From Forficula auricularia (lineage: Eukaryota; Arthropoda; Insecta; Dermaptera; Forficulidae), in assembly GCA_024734495.1 (NCBI GenBank), contig JALMQS010000187.1, positions 20,149,374 to 20,213,373 on the forward strand: 64,000 bases of DNA. The letters are read 5' to 3'. Below, in pieces: positions 21,481-31,639 of the stretch (positions are counted from its first letter, which is position 1; each line of letters opens with the position of its first letter). The notes under the pieces are model-generated. The model was given only the letters and a program-made list of their open reading frames with translations. It made no database searches and had not been told where the DNA came from. The position numbers were made by a program, and so were the translations under genes.

Positions 21481-21689
21481 AGTAGTAAAAGCTCGCTCAA
21501 AGGGAATAAAGAATGAATAGATTTTATTTTAATCCAGAGTGAACAGAAATCAAAATAAATATTTTATAGTAAAAACATATTCGGTAAAACCTACTAATGG
21601 ATATAGGGGTTGTAGAAAAAATTTGGAATTGTCTCTTCATTAACAATTAAAATGGTAGGATTTTCGTTAAATAATTATCATAAATCTAA

Positions 21690-22950
21690 TGGCTTTTAGA
21701 ATCATTTATCGTTTATTTTCTTCATCTGATTTCTATTCAGATAAAATGTTGTGCATCACTTGTTTTTATTTTCAAAAATTTTAATTATAATTACGAATAA
21801 AGACACTCGAAATGTATTAGAAGTTATAAATTTTTAAAATTAAAAATTCTATTTGTCCTATAGATAGAAAGCATAATCTCAGAATTATTAATTCTTTCTA
21901 ATATTTATTTTATTTTATTTTATTAATTAAGTAGTTACTAAGATTGAAGTAGTTTTTGGAGACAGACTGATAAATGAATTGAGTGGATTTTGATGAGACA
22001 GTCCAAAATTAAAAAAAAGATAATTTTAACTATCTTTTTGTATTTAAAAACACTATATTATGTTGAGAATGAAATACTATATAATATTGTTACTGCCAAT
22101 GAGAGAGGAGACAGAGGGGTATGTCACATTGTAGTTACTTCACTGAGCTTTCAAAATTCTCAATGAACCTCCGAAACTTCGGCTTTTGAATAAAAAAGAT
22201 AGTTAAATCGAGGGGTGAACCGCGATTGGAATTAGGTGTATACCGTCTTTGGAATTATTTGGAATTACTTTGGAATTCATTAGATAATCTATTGTCATCT
22301 AATTGGAAATGAAAGTGGAAGTGGAAGTAGGTGTAAACGATTTTAGGTCGCGGTTCACCCCTTGGTTAAAATTATCTCTATTTTTTGAATTTTGGGCGTC
22401 CTCTTCAAAATCCACTTAAATAGTTAGTTATCATAACTTTTTATAGGTAATGCCATTTTATTTTTCAAACGCCTGTAAATAGGCAACCAGTAAAACCAGG
22501 TTTGTTTCTCGCTTCAGAGAAAACTCAGAAAAAAAATATTTAATTGTTTAAGATATCTCAAAGGGTTGTAGATAATGACCTGAAATAAGAATACATGTTT
22601 ATATAATATAAACAATATTTTATACCGAACTTCAGCTTTCTAGCTTAAATAATTAGATGACAAAAAAATTGCCACTTCACCAAAATTTGCCCACTGAGTT
22701 TATACCGAGTATTTAAAATGTTTGACTATTTCTAGCAATTTTGATTTATTTTTTAACTATTCTTATTTAAAAGTGTTATTTTTTACCATGACTATTTTAG
22801 TCTGTAAAAAATTACCTGAGAAAGAAGTAACAGTGCGCAACTCGTAAATTAAATAACTATATACAAAAAAATAAATTAATATAAAAATTTTAAACCTAAC
22901 CACTAAAGACATAAACTTAATTAAAATTTTGCTACAAATTGAGAAGTCTC
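21690..22950. repeat. Family X repeat, copy 1
   Basis: This matches 33640-34660 block by block: ATCATTTATCGTTTATTTTC, GAGAATGAAATACTATATAA, GACAGAGGGG, the TTTCTCGCTTCAGAGAAAACTC dyad, and GAAGTAACA. Parts also recur at 23073-23470, and the 22880-23060 end recurs at 35355-35530. No coding frame is conserved between copies. The copy at 34142 holds a recognisable hammerhead relic, and here the same site reads CTCAATGAACCTCCGAAACTTCGG, so X is probably a decayed PLE derivative. Confidence 0.65.
22209..22364 (+). mobile_element. hAT-type MITE, copy 4
   Basis: TIRs CGAGGGGTGAACCGCG and CGCGGTTCACCCCTTG. The flanks GTTAAAT and GTTAAAAT are the target duplication with one base lost. The other family X copy has the empty site GATAGTTAAAATTATCTC at 34199-34216. 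Confidence 0.88.
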
Positions 22951-23072
22951 TTAACACTTGCTATTAATTAATTTGTGAGCTAGCTTTTGGGAATTAAGAA
23001 GAGATAGAATTTTGGCTAAAAGCACTAAACCTATCTTTTAGATTAGGCTTAATCGGTATTTAATTAATCACG

Positions 23073-23470
23073 GCAACTTTTGTGCATCACTTGTATTTAT
23101 TTTCAAAAATTTTAAATATAATTAGAATCAAGACATTCGAAATGAAGATGAAGAAGATAAACATTTTTTAAATTAAAAATTCTATTTATTCTAGAGATAG
23201 AGAACAAAATCTCAAAATTATGATTTCTTTCAAATATTTATTATCTTTTATTTATTTAATTAAGTAGTTACTTATGAGAACTTTTTATAAATAGTTTATG
23301 CCATTTTATTTTTCAAACGCCTGTTAATAGGCAACCATCAGAGCCTGATTTGTTTCTCGCTTCAGAGAAAACTCAGTAAAAAAATATTGAATTGTTGAAG
23401 ATATCTCAAAAGGCTGTAGATAATGACCTGAAATTTAGCAAACAATATATTTATACCGAATTTCAGCTTT
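23073..23470. repeat. Family X repeat, partial copy
   Basis: It repeats TTGTGCATCACTTGTATTTA, the internal AAAATTCTATTTATTCTA block and the GCTTCAGAGAAAACTCAG segment of 21730-22600, with a large internal deletion. Confidence 0.6.
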
Positions 23471-23475
23471 TTAGA

Positions 23476-23960
23476 TAAAGGAGATTCGGGACAGCTTATC
23501 TATCTGGTTGATCTTCTAAAAAATCTTTTGTATTTCTGCAGGGTAACAACTTCTGCCTAATAAATTTTTTAATAAAAGAATTGTTAATAATGTGTTTAAT
23601 TTCGAATAAAAATCTTTGTTTTGATAATAATAATAATAAAAAGAATATTCAGATAAATTTTTTCTCATTATAAAAACATTTATTTAACACAAAATCAATT
23701 TCAAGAAATAGAGTTGGAATTCTACACTAGTGCTTTTGTTATATTCTGTTGGCTGCAAATAACTTTTTTTTTTTTTTTAATTTATGAATAGCTAATTAAC
23801 TAAACTGTCAAATCTATTGAAAAATGTATCATTCGATTGATAAAAGTTGAATTATTGATCTGTATAAATTTTGAAAATGGTATAATTTATATAATAAGAA
23901 GTTATAGCCCTTTTAAAAGCTCAGTCCATTTACTTCCATGTTAAAAGGACAATTTTCAAT
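23476..23960. mobile_element. Family Y element, right end truncated
   Basis: From GGAGATTCGGGACAGCTTATC onward it matches the complete copy at 29403-29896 through TTAAAAGGACAATTTTCAATA, then diverges before the right TIR. Confidence 0.65.
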
Positions 23961-24229
23961 AATTTATTAAATTGGACAGACGATCAACTTCAAATCCGGG
24001 AATAAATATTTAATGCATCAATGATTCGATGGTAAAAATTTGAGAATTTTCTTATAAAAATGATAAACAGTTAGAAACCCACTTAATCATTAGCTGACAA
24101 AAATTTCCACTTCACCAAAATTTGCCGAGTCTTTAAAATGATTAACTGTTTCTTGCAATTTTGATTTATTTTTTAACTATTCTTATTTAAAGTATATTTT
24201 TTTACCATGACTTTATTTTAGTCTGTAAT

Positions 24230-24920
24230 AAATAATAGAATGAGGTTAAGTGTAATGGACAGGATTATATAATTGTCGGTTATGATGAAGTGAAAGTTAC
24301 CCGTCGAAACGTCCCCGAAAACAATAATTAAGGATTTCATTTTTCTTTTCTTTTTTTTTCTTTCATTCATAGAAAGATCTAAGGATGCAAATTTGTATCC
24401 ATCACCAAAATATGCTACCGAGACTTGAACATGTTTTTACTCTTCTGTTCAATTTTACTTTATTGAATTTACCCTATTCATATTTAAAAGTATTTGATTT
24501 TACAATTAATCTCTTTTAGTCTGTAATAAATAATAGAATGAGATTAATTGTAATGGACGGGTGGGCGGATTACAGTTTATATAAATGAATAATAATATAA
24601 TATATCCACATTTATAAAAATAGACAGTATTTTATATGGAATTTCTGTTTTTTTGCTTAAGTCGTTCGCTGATAAAAAAAATTGCCAAATCACCAAAATT
24701 AGACGTCCATGTACCCAGTTTTTAAAATAGTTAATTGTTTCTCGGTTTGATTTATTTTTCACCTATATTTATTTAAAAATATTATTTTTTAATAATAGAA
24801 TGAGGTCAAGTGTAATGGACAGGTGGGCGGATTAATAAATTGTCGGTTTTGAACAAGAGAAAGTTGCCCGTCAAAACGTCCCAAAAAACAATAATTAAGA
24901 ATTTTTTATTTTTTTATTTT
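24230..24920. repeat. Family W repeats, serial partial copies
   Basis: TAATAGAATGAGGTTAAGTG with a following GACAGG and, further on, GAAAGTTRCCCGTC(G/A)AAACGTCC recurs at 24233 and 24795, with a partial at 24530. Between them, versions of GCCAAATCACCAAAATT link to family X. The array looks like repeated partial duplication. Confidence 0.55.
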
Positions 24921-25104
24921 CTGTTCAGAAAGACCCAATGCTGAAAATTGGTATGATTCATCACCAAAATTTGAATATGTTTTCACTCTTCTCTTCAATT
25001 TTACTTTATTTTAAATTTGGTTTTGTCGAGAGTAGAATAAAATTAAACGAGGCAATAAAAGAAGGTGTCTTCTCCTGGAATAATAAATGTTTAATTAATT
25101 TATA

Positions 25105-25147
25105 ACGAGACTATAGTTTCGAGGGTTTTTCCTCTTCATCAGTCTAT
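25105..25147 (-). ncRNA. Hammerhead ribozyme (type UAUA), left arm
   Basis: On the minus strand: CUGAUGA (25143 down to 25137), stem II GAGG-AAAAAC-CCUC, GAAAC, UAUA, and GUC at 25111-25109. Stem I pairs GA with UC and then is imperfect. It lies in a tight palindrome with 25177-25220, whose centre near 25160 contains AATTCCTGTGAATCAATTG. Confidence 0.7.
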
Positions 25148-25176
25148 TACAATTAATTCCTGTGAATCAATTGTAA

Positions 25177-25220
25177 TAGACTGATGAAGAGGACAAAGCT
25201 CTCGAAACTATAGTCCCGTT
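25177..25220 (+). ncRNA. Hammerhead ribozyme (type UAUA), right arm
   Basis: CUGAUGA at 25181-25187, stem II from GAGGAC and GCUCUC around AAA (one A-C mismatch), GAAAC at 25204-25208, UAUA and GUC (25213-25215). The downstream CCGUU pairs poorly with UAGA, so stem I is weak. The equivalent copy is at 46915-46958. Confidence 0.65.
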
Positions 25221-25287
25221 ATAAATAAATTAAAAATTTATAATAAGTAGGTTATAATGAAAAGCAGTCCATAAATTATTTAAAATT

Positions 25288-25338
25288 TTATTCAATTCCG
25301 ACGTTTCGCAGACTTTTTCTCTCCTTCTTCAAGGTATT
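25288..25338 (-). ncRNA. Hammerhead ribozyme (type ACGU), left arm, C3 mutated
   Basis: The minus strand core reads UUGAAGA for CUGAAGA, stem II is GGAGA/UCUGC with a mismatch, and GAAACGUCGG is intact. Stem I pairs UUCAAU with AUUGAA beyond a small internal loop. The C3 change predicts inactivity. In the paralogue at 47036-47078 this position is still C. Confidence 0.6.
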
Positions 25339-25371
25339 GAATAGTTATACTCACCCATCAATAACTATTCA

Positions 25372-25418
25372 ATACGCTGAAGAAGGAGAGAAAAAAGTCT
25401 CCGAAAGATCGGAAATTG
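25372..25418 (+). ncRNA. Hammerhead-like motif (type ACGU), right arm, stem III mutated
   Basis: CUGAAGA at 25377-25383 and stem II GGAGA/UCUCC are intact, but the following GAAAGAUC departs from GAAACGUC, which removes the ACGU self-complementarity. It is probably inactive. Confidence 0.55.
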
Positions 25419-25459
25419 AATAAAATTTTAAATAATTTATGGACTCCTTTCATTATAAC

Positions 25460-26319
25460 TAGAGACCGGATTTTCATGCAGTAAAAACTGCCAAAATATG
25501 CAATTAAAAATGCTGAAATATGCATGTAATAAGCAGAATACGTTGAAATATGCAAATATATGCAGTAAAAGATGGCAAAATAAATTTTTTATGCACTAAA
25601 AAATTAAAATTTAAGACAAAAAGACTATATATTTGAAGGAGTGCTATGAAAAAAATAAAATGATAAAGTAAGCTATAGAGACCTGTGTCAAATATGCACT
25701 TATATTTCGTAAAAAATTTCAAAAAATTCTCATTATATTTAATATATTAATAAAATCTTTAAACTCAAAGAAATAAATAGGTGCTCTTTAATAATATCAA
25801 CATAATAAATATAATAATTTTTAAAAAAATGTGAAAGAAAAAATACAGGATGGGAAGATAATTTTATTTAACAGAAACGAGCGTATTGTATTGCTATTAT
25901 TTTTTATATTAGCAAGCTTTTATTTTAAAAAATCTGTATTTGGCGCGAAATATGCAATATTTGATAAAAAATCCTTAAAATATGAAATTTTATAGAAAAT
26001 TCTTCAAATATGCAATTTTATGCAATATTACTCAAATATGCAAAAATATCCAGTATAACCCTGAAGAAGGAGGAAAAAATCCTCCAAAACGTCGGTTTGA
26101 AAGGAAAGGAGAAAGGATTCCAATAAATTACACCTTATTTTATATGTGTTAATTTTTTCTTTCCTCACTACCTCTGGGCTGCCTTCCATTACTTTCAATT
26201 AATCCAGTATAAAATTTAACCCAGAGTATCCTAGATGCATGATTCGGATAGATAATTGATCCCCTGGGTCGTATGTGGCGGCAAACAAGATATGCAATTG
26301 TATAGGAATCCGGTCTCTA
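25460..26319. mobile_element. hAT-type element, TAGAGACCGGATT ends, copy 1
   Basis: TIRs TAGAGACCGGATT and AATCCGGTCTCTA, flanked by ATTATAAC and ATCATAAC (8 bp, one mismatch). The interior is rich in ATGCA(A/T) words (AAATATGCAA repeated about ten times), likely subterminal binding sites. The frames inside are short and motif-free. It is non-autonomous. Confidence 0.75.
26058..26201 (+). mobile_element. 144-bp ribozyme retroinsertion, 10-bp TSD
   Basis: The insertion lies between ATCCAGTATA (26048-26057) and its repeat (26202-26211); copy 2 has the single empty site at 47936-47945. It starts at ACCCTGAAGA, the 5' edge of the ribozyme, and runs to the GGCTGCCTTCCATTACTTTC end seen at 19733-19763. 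It is therefore a 5'-truncated copy of the family at 19220. The ribozyme here has AAAAC for GAAAC: G12, the presumed general base, is lost (26086). Confidence 0.85.
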
Positions 26320-26399
26320 ATCATAACCTACTTATTTCGCTTACCAGTCCGTCTTTCTAAGAAAATAAATCATATTAAAAATTTATAATTCCAGCAGAA

Positions 26400-26553
26400 G
26401 ACATACTCTACAATTGATTCACTGGAATTGATGTGTAAAAGTGAGTTTTACACGTGGTCTGAGTAAATAATCACTTTCAAACATCAATTCCTGTGAATCA
26501 ATTGTAATATATCTGATGAAGAGGGCAAAGCCCTCGAAACTATAGTCTCATAA
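26400..26553 (+). ncRNA. Hammerhead ribozyme (type UAUA) with upstream dyad
   Basis: CUGAUGA at 26513-26519, a perfect stem II GAGGGC-AAA-GCCCUC, GAAAC at 26536-26540, UAUA and GUC (26545-26547). This is the cleanest stem II in the window. Stem I bases next to the core do not pair well. Upstream, CAATTGATTCAC at 26411 is mirrored by GTGAATCAATTG at 26493, so the motif sits at the edge of another foldback. Confidence 0.65.
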
Positions 26554-26559
26554 TAAAAG

Positions 26560-27770
26560 TAATCCACCACTTTCATAAAAAGGACCTCGCCTTTTATTCA
26601 GCCATAATTAATTAAAAGATCTTTCATGGGCGCCAGTAGGATTATTTTTATGGGGGTGCATCTGCATCTACACACTAGCATATACTATTAAAATATAATT
26701 TATAATAGTACATCCTTAGAATTATACATAGTTAGGCATATAATATAAGACATCTATGTTATGTCATTTAAGTTAATCTCAAATTCTAATCAATTCTTAA
26801 TCTTTATCTGTGTATTTTCTTACATGACAAGGATGTGCAAGTGCACCCCCTTCCATCCCCTGCCGGAGCCCATGATGCATACTCTAATTTAAATCGATCT
26901 CCCCCATTATTATTTGAAAATTAATTTTAATAATAAATGATTTCTTAATAAATTCTTTAATCACACGTGCGTGTCAATATTCGGTTTGATCGAAGATGCA
27001 TGACACATCCAAACAGAAATTTTCCGGACAATAATCCATAATTGTTAACTTATTTAGTAAATTTAATACTTTTTGAACATGATTTTTATCCTATTTTTTA
27101 TTTAAGGAGGTTCTTTGCGACAATCCACACAAAAAGTTTTAAACTCCTAAACACTCTATAAATATGAACGGTGCTAAAATTTTAGGTTATGTTTTTTAAC
27201 GTGACTGTACTTTTTACACTACTATATTCTCTTTCTGAATGGATCGTTTCCGAGTCATTGATATTATATGCCCTCTAGTAAAAATAATCGCCCAAATATG
27301 TAGTTTTTTTTATTTATTTTTATCAAAACTACGAGGTAAATAATTTCAATTTTTTTTTAAGTTACTCTATTCTAACAATTTTTAGTTTTTCATCAAAATG
27401 ATGAAAGTCCTTCAATGAAAAAAAATTAAATAATGATCATTTTTCCACCCTTTGTCAATCTACCAAATGTAAAAAATTGCATTTTTAATTGCAATTATTT
27501 CATGTTTGGTTGGTAATTCGTCTTCAAATTTTAACAGTGTGTTTATTATGCTTTTAATTATATTCCAAGTTTCGAAGCCTTCTTGAATTTTTGCATTCGT
27601 GGAAATACTACCTTAATTTAATTCTCTTTTATCGTGTCTTAAGTCGGTTAGTCTATTAGAGACGCCGCCCCCCCCCCCCCAGAAATTTCAATGACGCACT
27701 TTGCAACTTACCCTGATTTACCTACTATTACTTAAAAATATTATTTTTTACAAATAATCTCTTTTAGTCT
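26560..27770. other. Mostly unassigned AT-rich DNA
   Basis: A C-rich run (CCCCCCCCCCCC) lies at 27667-27680. GGGGGTGCATCTGCATC near 26654 and TGCAAGTGCACCCCC near 26833 are inverse-related and may be ends of a decayed element. No gene seen. Confidence 0.35.
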
Positions 27771-27791
27771 GTAATAAATAATAGAATGAGG

Positions 27792-28192
27792 CAAGGGCGG
27801 ATCCAGGGGGGGCGGAGGGACGATCGCCACCCCCCCCCCCATACAGTCCCGTGCCTGGCGGGAGTGCAACACGTGCGTCGCACGAAGAGGCCAAAAAAAC
27901 GGCGGCCAAATCGAAAGGGAATTTATAACAATTTTTTTTTTTTTTATTTAAATGAACTTAAAATATGAGATATGAAATTTGTAAAAAAAAAAACATTTTT
28001 CTTTTTAAATTTTAAAATTGAAAATAAAGTTCTATGTGTGTGTGGGGGGGGCGGCGTCTCTGCCCCCCCCCCCCCCCCCCCCCCCGCCCGCTTGGACAAT
28101 TCGATCGCGACACACTTTCGAGATCTTATATACATCGGCCACCTTATATATATTCTCCCCCCCCCACCAAAAAATTCCTGGATCCGCCCTTG
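27792..28192. mobile_element. hAT-type MITE, CAAGGGCGGATCCAGG ends
   Basis: TIRs CAAGGGCGGATCCAGG and CCTGGATCCGCCCTTG, flanked by a perfect 8-bp duplication GAATGAGG (27784-27791 and 28193-28200). It interrupts a family W repeat whose uninterrupted versions are at 24238 and 24797. Long G and C homopolymers inside produce several spurious proline- and glycine-rich frames on both strands. No transposase. Confidence 0.9.
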
Positions 28193-28344
28193 GAATGAGG
28201 TTTAAAAATAATGGACAAGAGGGCGGATTATAAAATTGTCGGTTATGATAAAGAGAAAGTTGCCCGTCAAAACGTCTTCCGAAAACAATAATTAAGGATT
28301 TCATTTAGTTTCTTTTTTCCCGTTCATTCATAGAAAGAACCAAT

Positions 28345-28690
28345 GCTGTAAATTGGTGTGATCCATCAGCGGCTGTGAGTCACCTGGCAGACAGACAGGG
28401 TGAGATGAGGCTGGCCAATGCCCAGGGTGTGATAACGGTGCTTTAAGGGCCGTCCGTCGTGGGAGATGAACTAATTACTCTTTAACAACGAACTAGAGTT
28501 CTCAAATTAAAACATCACCCTCACGATCAATCACTTCACGTAAATTGAATTGAACGTACCAGGGAACATGGTCCAAGCTCCGGCTTCCCCATGTTCCTCA
28601 ACGAATCGTGACTCGGAAACATTGGACAAACATTGGCTTCATGCACCCTTCGAGGGTTTCCTATAATCAATCTGTTCGAAAAATTAATTA
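28345..28690. other. Single-copy, base-balanced block with a hairpin
   Basis: This stretch has no counterpart elsewhere in the window and is less AT-rich than its surroundings. It contains the hairpin at 28561-28598. No open frame with a known motif runs through it. It could be a conserved non-coding element or an older transposon. Confidence 0.35.
28561..28598. repeat. 38-nt hairpin
   Basis: GGAACATGG at the left pairs with CCATGTTCC at the right, then AAGC pairs with GCTT across a TCCG loop, with one bulged G and a small internal loop. Too short for a typical insect miRNA precursor; it may be a protein-binding palindrome or a transposon remnant. Confidence 0.5.
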
Positions 28691-28934
28691 CTCTTTTAAT
28701 TTACATATACATATAGGTAGAAATACAAGGTACTTCCTTTCTTCGCACTTGACTTTAAATAGAAAGCTAATTTGTTTCGTGTAACTCAATTAAGTTAGAC
28801 GAATAAATTAACTAAGAGCTATTACTTTTAAAAGGGGTATTATTAAAAACTTAAATGGGGTTTTACTTAGAGATGTAGATTTTTTTATATAAAAAATCTT
28901 TAAAAAAAAATTAAATGAACGGTAAGAGATCTTA

Positions 28935-29250
28935 AGGGAGTTCGAGACAGCTTATCTATCTGGTTGATCTACGAAAAATCAATTGTATTTATGCAAAGTG
29001 ACAACTTCTGCCTACTAAATGTTTTAATAAAAAAAATTGTTAATAATGGGGTTAATTTCGAATAAAAATCTTTGTTTTGATAATATTAATAAAAATAATA
29101 TTGAGAAAACTTTTATTTAACACAAAAACGATTTTTCAAGAAATAGAGTTGGAATTTTACACTAGTGCTTTTGTTATACTCTGTTGGCTACAAATAACTT
29201 TTTATTTTTACATTTATGAATAACTAATTAACTAGACTGTCAAACCTATT
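28935..29250. mobile_element. Family Y element, partial copy
   Basis: After TTAA, GGGAGTTCGAGACAGCTTATC starts a copy of 29403-29896 that is collinear through CTGTTGGCTACAAATAAC and then lost. Confidence 0.65.
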
Positions 29251-29402
29251 ATCCCCTTATTAATACATTAGCTTTTGTATTTTGCTGTGATCACATTTGT
29301 ATGTATTTATATTTAGTTGTATTATAGTTAATAATTAAAAAAAAAGTAGGCTTCCAAAAAAATCTGACCCCTCAAGCAATTATTATTACTAATCAGTCTT
29401 AA

Positions 29403-29896
29403 GGAGGTTCGGGACAGCTTATCTATCTGGTTGATCTACGAAAAAATATTTTGTATTTCTACAGAGTGACAACTTCTGCCTAATACATTTTTTAATAAAA
29501 AAAATTGTTGATAATGAGGTTAATTTCAAATACAAATCTTTGTTTTGATAATATTAATAAAAAGAATATTGAGATATTTTTTTTCATTATAAAAACATTT
29601 ATTTAACACAAAAACGATTTCAAGAAATAGAGTTGGAATTCTACACTAGTGCTTTTGTGATATTTTGTTGGCTGCAAATACTTTTTATTTTTACATTTAT
29701 GAATAACTAATTAACTAGACTGTGAAATTTATTGAAAAATGTATCAATCGATTCATAAAAGTTGAATTATTGATCTGTATAAATTTGTTGAAAAAGGTAT
29801 AATTTGTATAGAAGTTATAGCCCTTTTAAAAGCTCGGTCCATTTACTTCCATGTTAAAAGGACAATTTTCAATAATTTAAACACTCCCGAACCTTC
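29403..29896. mobile_element. Family Y element, complete, TTAA target site
   Basis: TTAA at 29399-29402 and 29897-29900 flank inverted ends GGAGGTTCGGGA and TCCCGAACCTTC. TTAA duplication suggests piggyBac-type mobilisation, although the TIR does not begin with CCC, so this is tentative. At 494 bp it has no coding frame. Partial copies lie at 23476 and 28935. Confidence 0.65.
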
Positions 29897-29900
29897 TTAA

Positions 29901-30860
29901 TCTTTAAAAACGTATCGATTTTACTTAAAAATAAAATTAAACTTAATCGAGAATTTTATATTCTTTTCTATAAAATTTTATAAATAATTATTTATCATTT
30001 AACAAATGTTTGTATAGGTCAATTTTTCTCTTCTAACTATAATATTACTAATTGACATGACTATTACTTGAATACGGATTCTGAATTAAATACCGAAACT
30101 TCGTGAATAAACTAGATATGTTTAATGAATTTTCTGATATCCCTATTAAGGTTGTCTAACTCGAAAGAATTTTCTTTTTTTTTTTTTAAAAAACGTAAAA
30201 CTTGAAAGTATTGTTACTAAAAATTAAATTTAATTCAAACGCAGATTTTTCTTTTTCTTATTTTATTTTAGAAAAAATCTTTAAAAAATATAATATCATT
30301 AACAAGTCTTCAATAAATAAATAAATAATAAATGGTAAATCATCAATTATTGATGTAAAAATAAAATTTCATTTTAAGCCGAGAATTTACTTTTCTTAAT
30401 AAAATAAATAATCACGAAAAACTTTGATTTCATTAATAAATCTCAATTGATTTTTGGAATTTCGACTATAAGTAAAAAAATCCGTATCGGATCGAAAAAA
30501 TAAAATTCCATTTCAAACGGAGATTCAACTTTTTTTACTGATGAAAAAATATTTATATATCTAATGTGATATATCTCCTTTAAAAAAATAGTTCAATCTG
30601 ATAGTTCAAGTCATTTTATAAAATTAGTTTTAAAAAAAAAGCTTAATAATAAAATCAAAAAAATATATATGTTCCAATTGAAATCGCGGTGATCGTTCAG
30701 CTTTTTTTTCAAGTAACATTTTTTTAGAGTACCTATCGTACAAAAGTAAAAAAACGAAAACCTATTAGTGCCGCTACTATGTCTGTCAGTCTGACAGAAC
30801 TTGTAGCTCGCAGTCTTAGTATAAGATACAGGCAAAATTTACACGTTATATGTATCAAAG
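29901..30860. other. AT-rich DNA, no gene seen
   Basis: It contains short internal similarities (AAACGTATCGATTTTACYTAAAAATAAAATTA at 29910 and again near 32017) but no coding motif. The minus-strand frame at 30611-30835 is not supported. Confidence 0.35.
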
Positions 30861-31420
30861 CGCACAGCGTGCGCAGGCCAAGTTCGAGCATTAGCTTGGC
30901 CGTACACGTTGTACGCTATTTATACGAACTATTTCGAGCCAATTGAAACCCCCTCTGCTACTCGGAACTCAATTGAGATACAGAGCTGAAATTATACACA
31001 TGCAATTATGAAATTCATCTTGAGGAGAGTACCAAATTTCAATAATATAGCTTAAATGGATTCTGAGATATGGACCTGAGAAAATAGCTAATTTTGGCAC
31101 TCACTCACTGACAGGTGATCAAACCCTATAGGGTACTTCCAATCATTCCAGCATCATGAAATTTCGCCTGCTAGTAGAGTTTGTAACAAAAACAAAGGAA
31201 AAATTCCAAAAATCCAAACTTTCTATCTTTCAACCCCTTCAAATGGGGGGGGGGGGGTCAAAAATGAAAATTCTAGCACGTTGGACCAAACTCAACCAAT
31301 ATATACATATTCCGTGAACCCCCAGAAGGCTAGAAATGCAAAAACTAACCACCCAAACTAACCACATAAAAATTCTAACCCTTTGGACCAACGGGCTTCC
31401 TCATAGCTTACAAAAAGCAG
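30861..31420. mobile_element. Decayed DNA-element sequence sharing the 17-kb module
   Basis: GGGGTCAAAAATGAAAATTC at 31251 and the inverse of ATACAAAATTTGGTTGAG nearby (GGACCAAACTCAACC) are the module of 17229-17822 in the other order. Upstream, 30861-31140 has the GC-richer GCGCACAGCGTGCGC dyad. Ends are not resolved. Confidence 0.4.
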
Positions 31421-31427
31421 AGAAACC

Positions 31428-31638
31428 CTAAACCAAAACATTCTGTGAAAAAACAGGCCAAGTTCGAAAAAGTAGTGAAATCTAGTGTGCAGCCAAGTTA
31501 AATTCGCCATGAATAATTAAGTTGGGAAAAGAGTTGATCTCTCAACTTAATTATTCTTGGCGAATTTAACTTGGCTGCACACTAGATTTCCTAACTTTTT
31601 CGAACTTGGCCTATTTTTTCACAGAATGTTTTGGTTAG
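31428..31638. mobile_element. Foldback element with ~95-bp arms
   Basis: CCAAAACATTCTGTGAAAAA at the left is mirrored by TTTTTTCACAGAATGTTTTGG at the right. The arms stay paired through GCCAAGTTCGAAAAAG and CTAGTGTGCAGCCAAGTTAA to a loop near 31530. It is non-coding. TSDs are not clear. Confidence 0.75.
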
Positions 31639-31639
31639 G

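Larger units (their letters stand above)
24921..26550. mobile_element. Composite: ribozyme palindromes plus hAT element, copy 1
   Basis: The composite runs from the GAGAGTAGAATAAAATT module near 25028 through two ribozyme palindromes (25085-25240 and 25250-25450) and a hAT-type element (25460-26319), ending in AATTCCAGCAGAAGACATACTC. The same order recurs at 46805-48153, so it is a segmental copy. Copy 1 gained a 144-bp ribozyme insertion that copy 2 lacks; copy 2 gained a 145-bp insertion that copy 1 lacks. Confidence 0.75.

Noticed and set aside
27786..28304. Proline- and glycine-rich frames
   Set aside because: Produced by poly-C/poly-G runs in a hAT-type MITE with exact TSDs.
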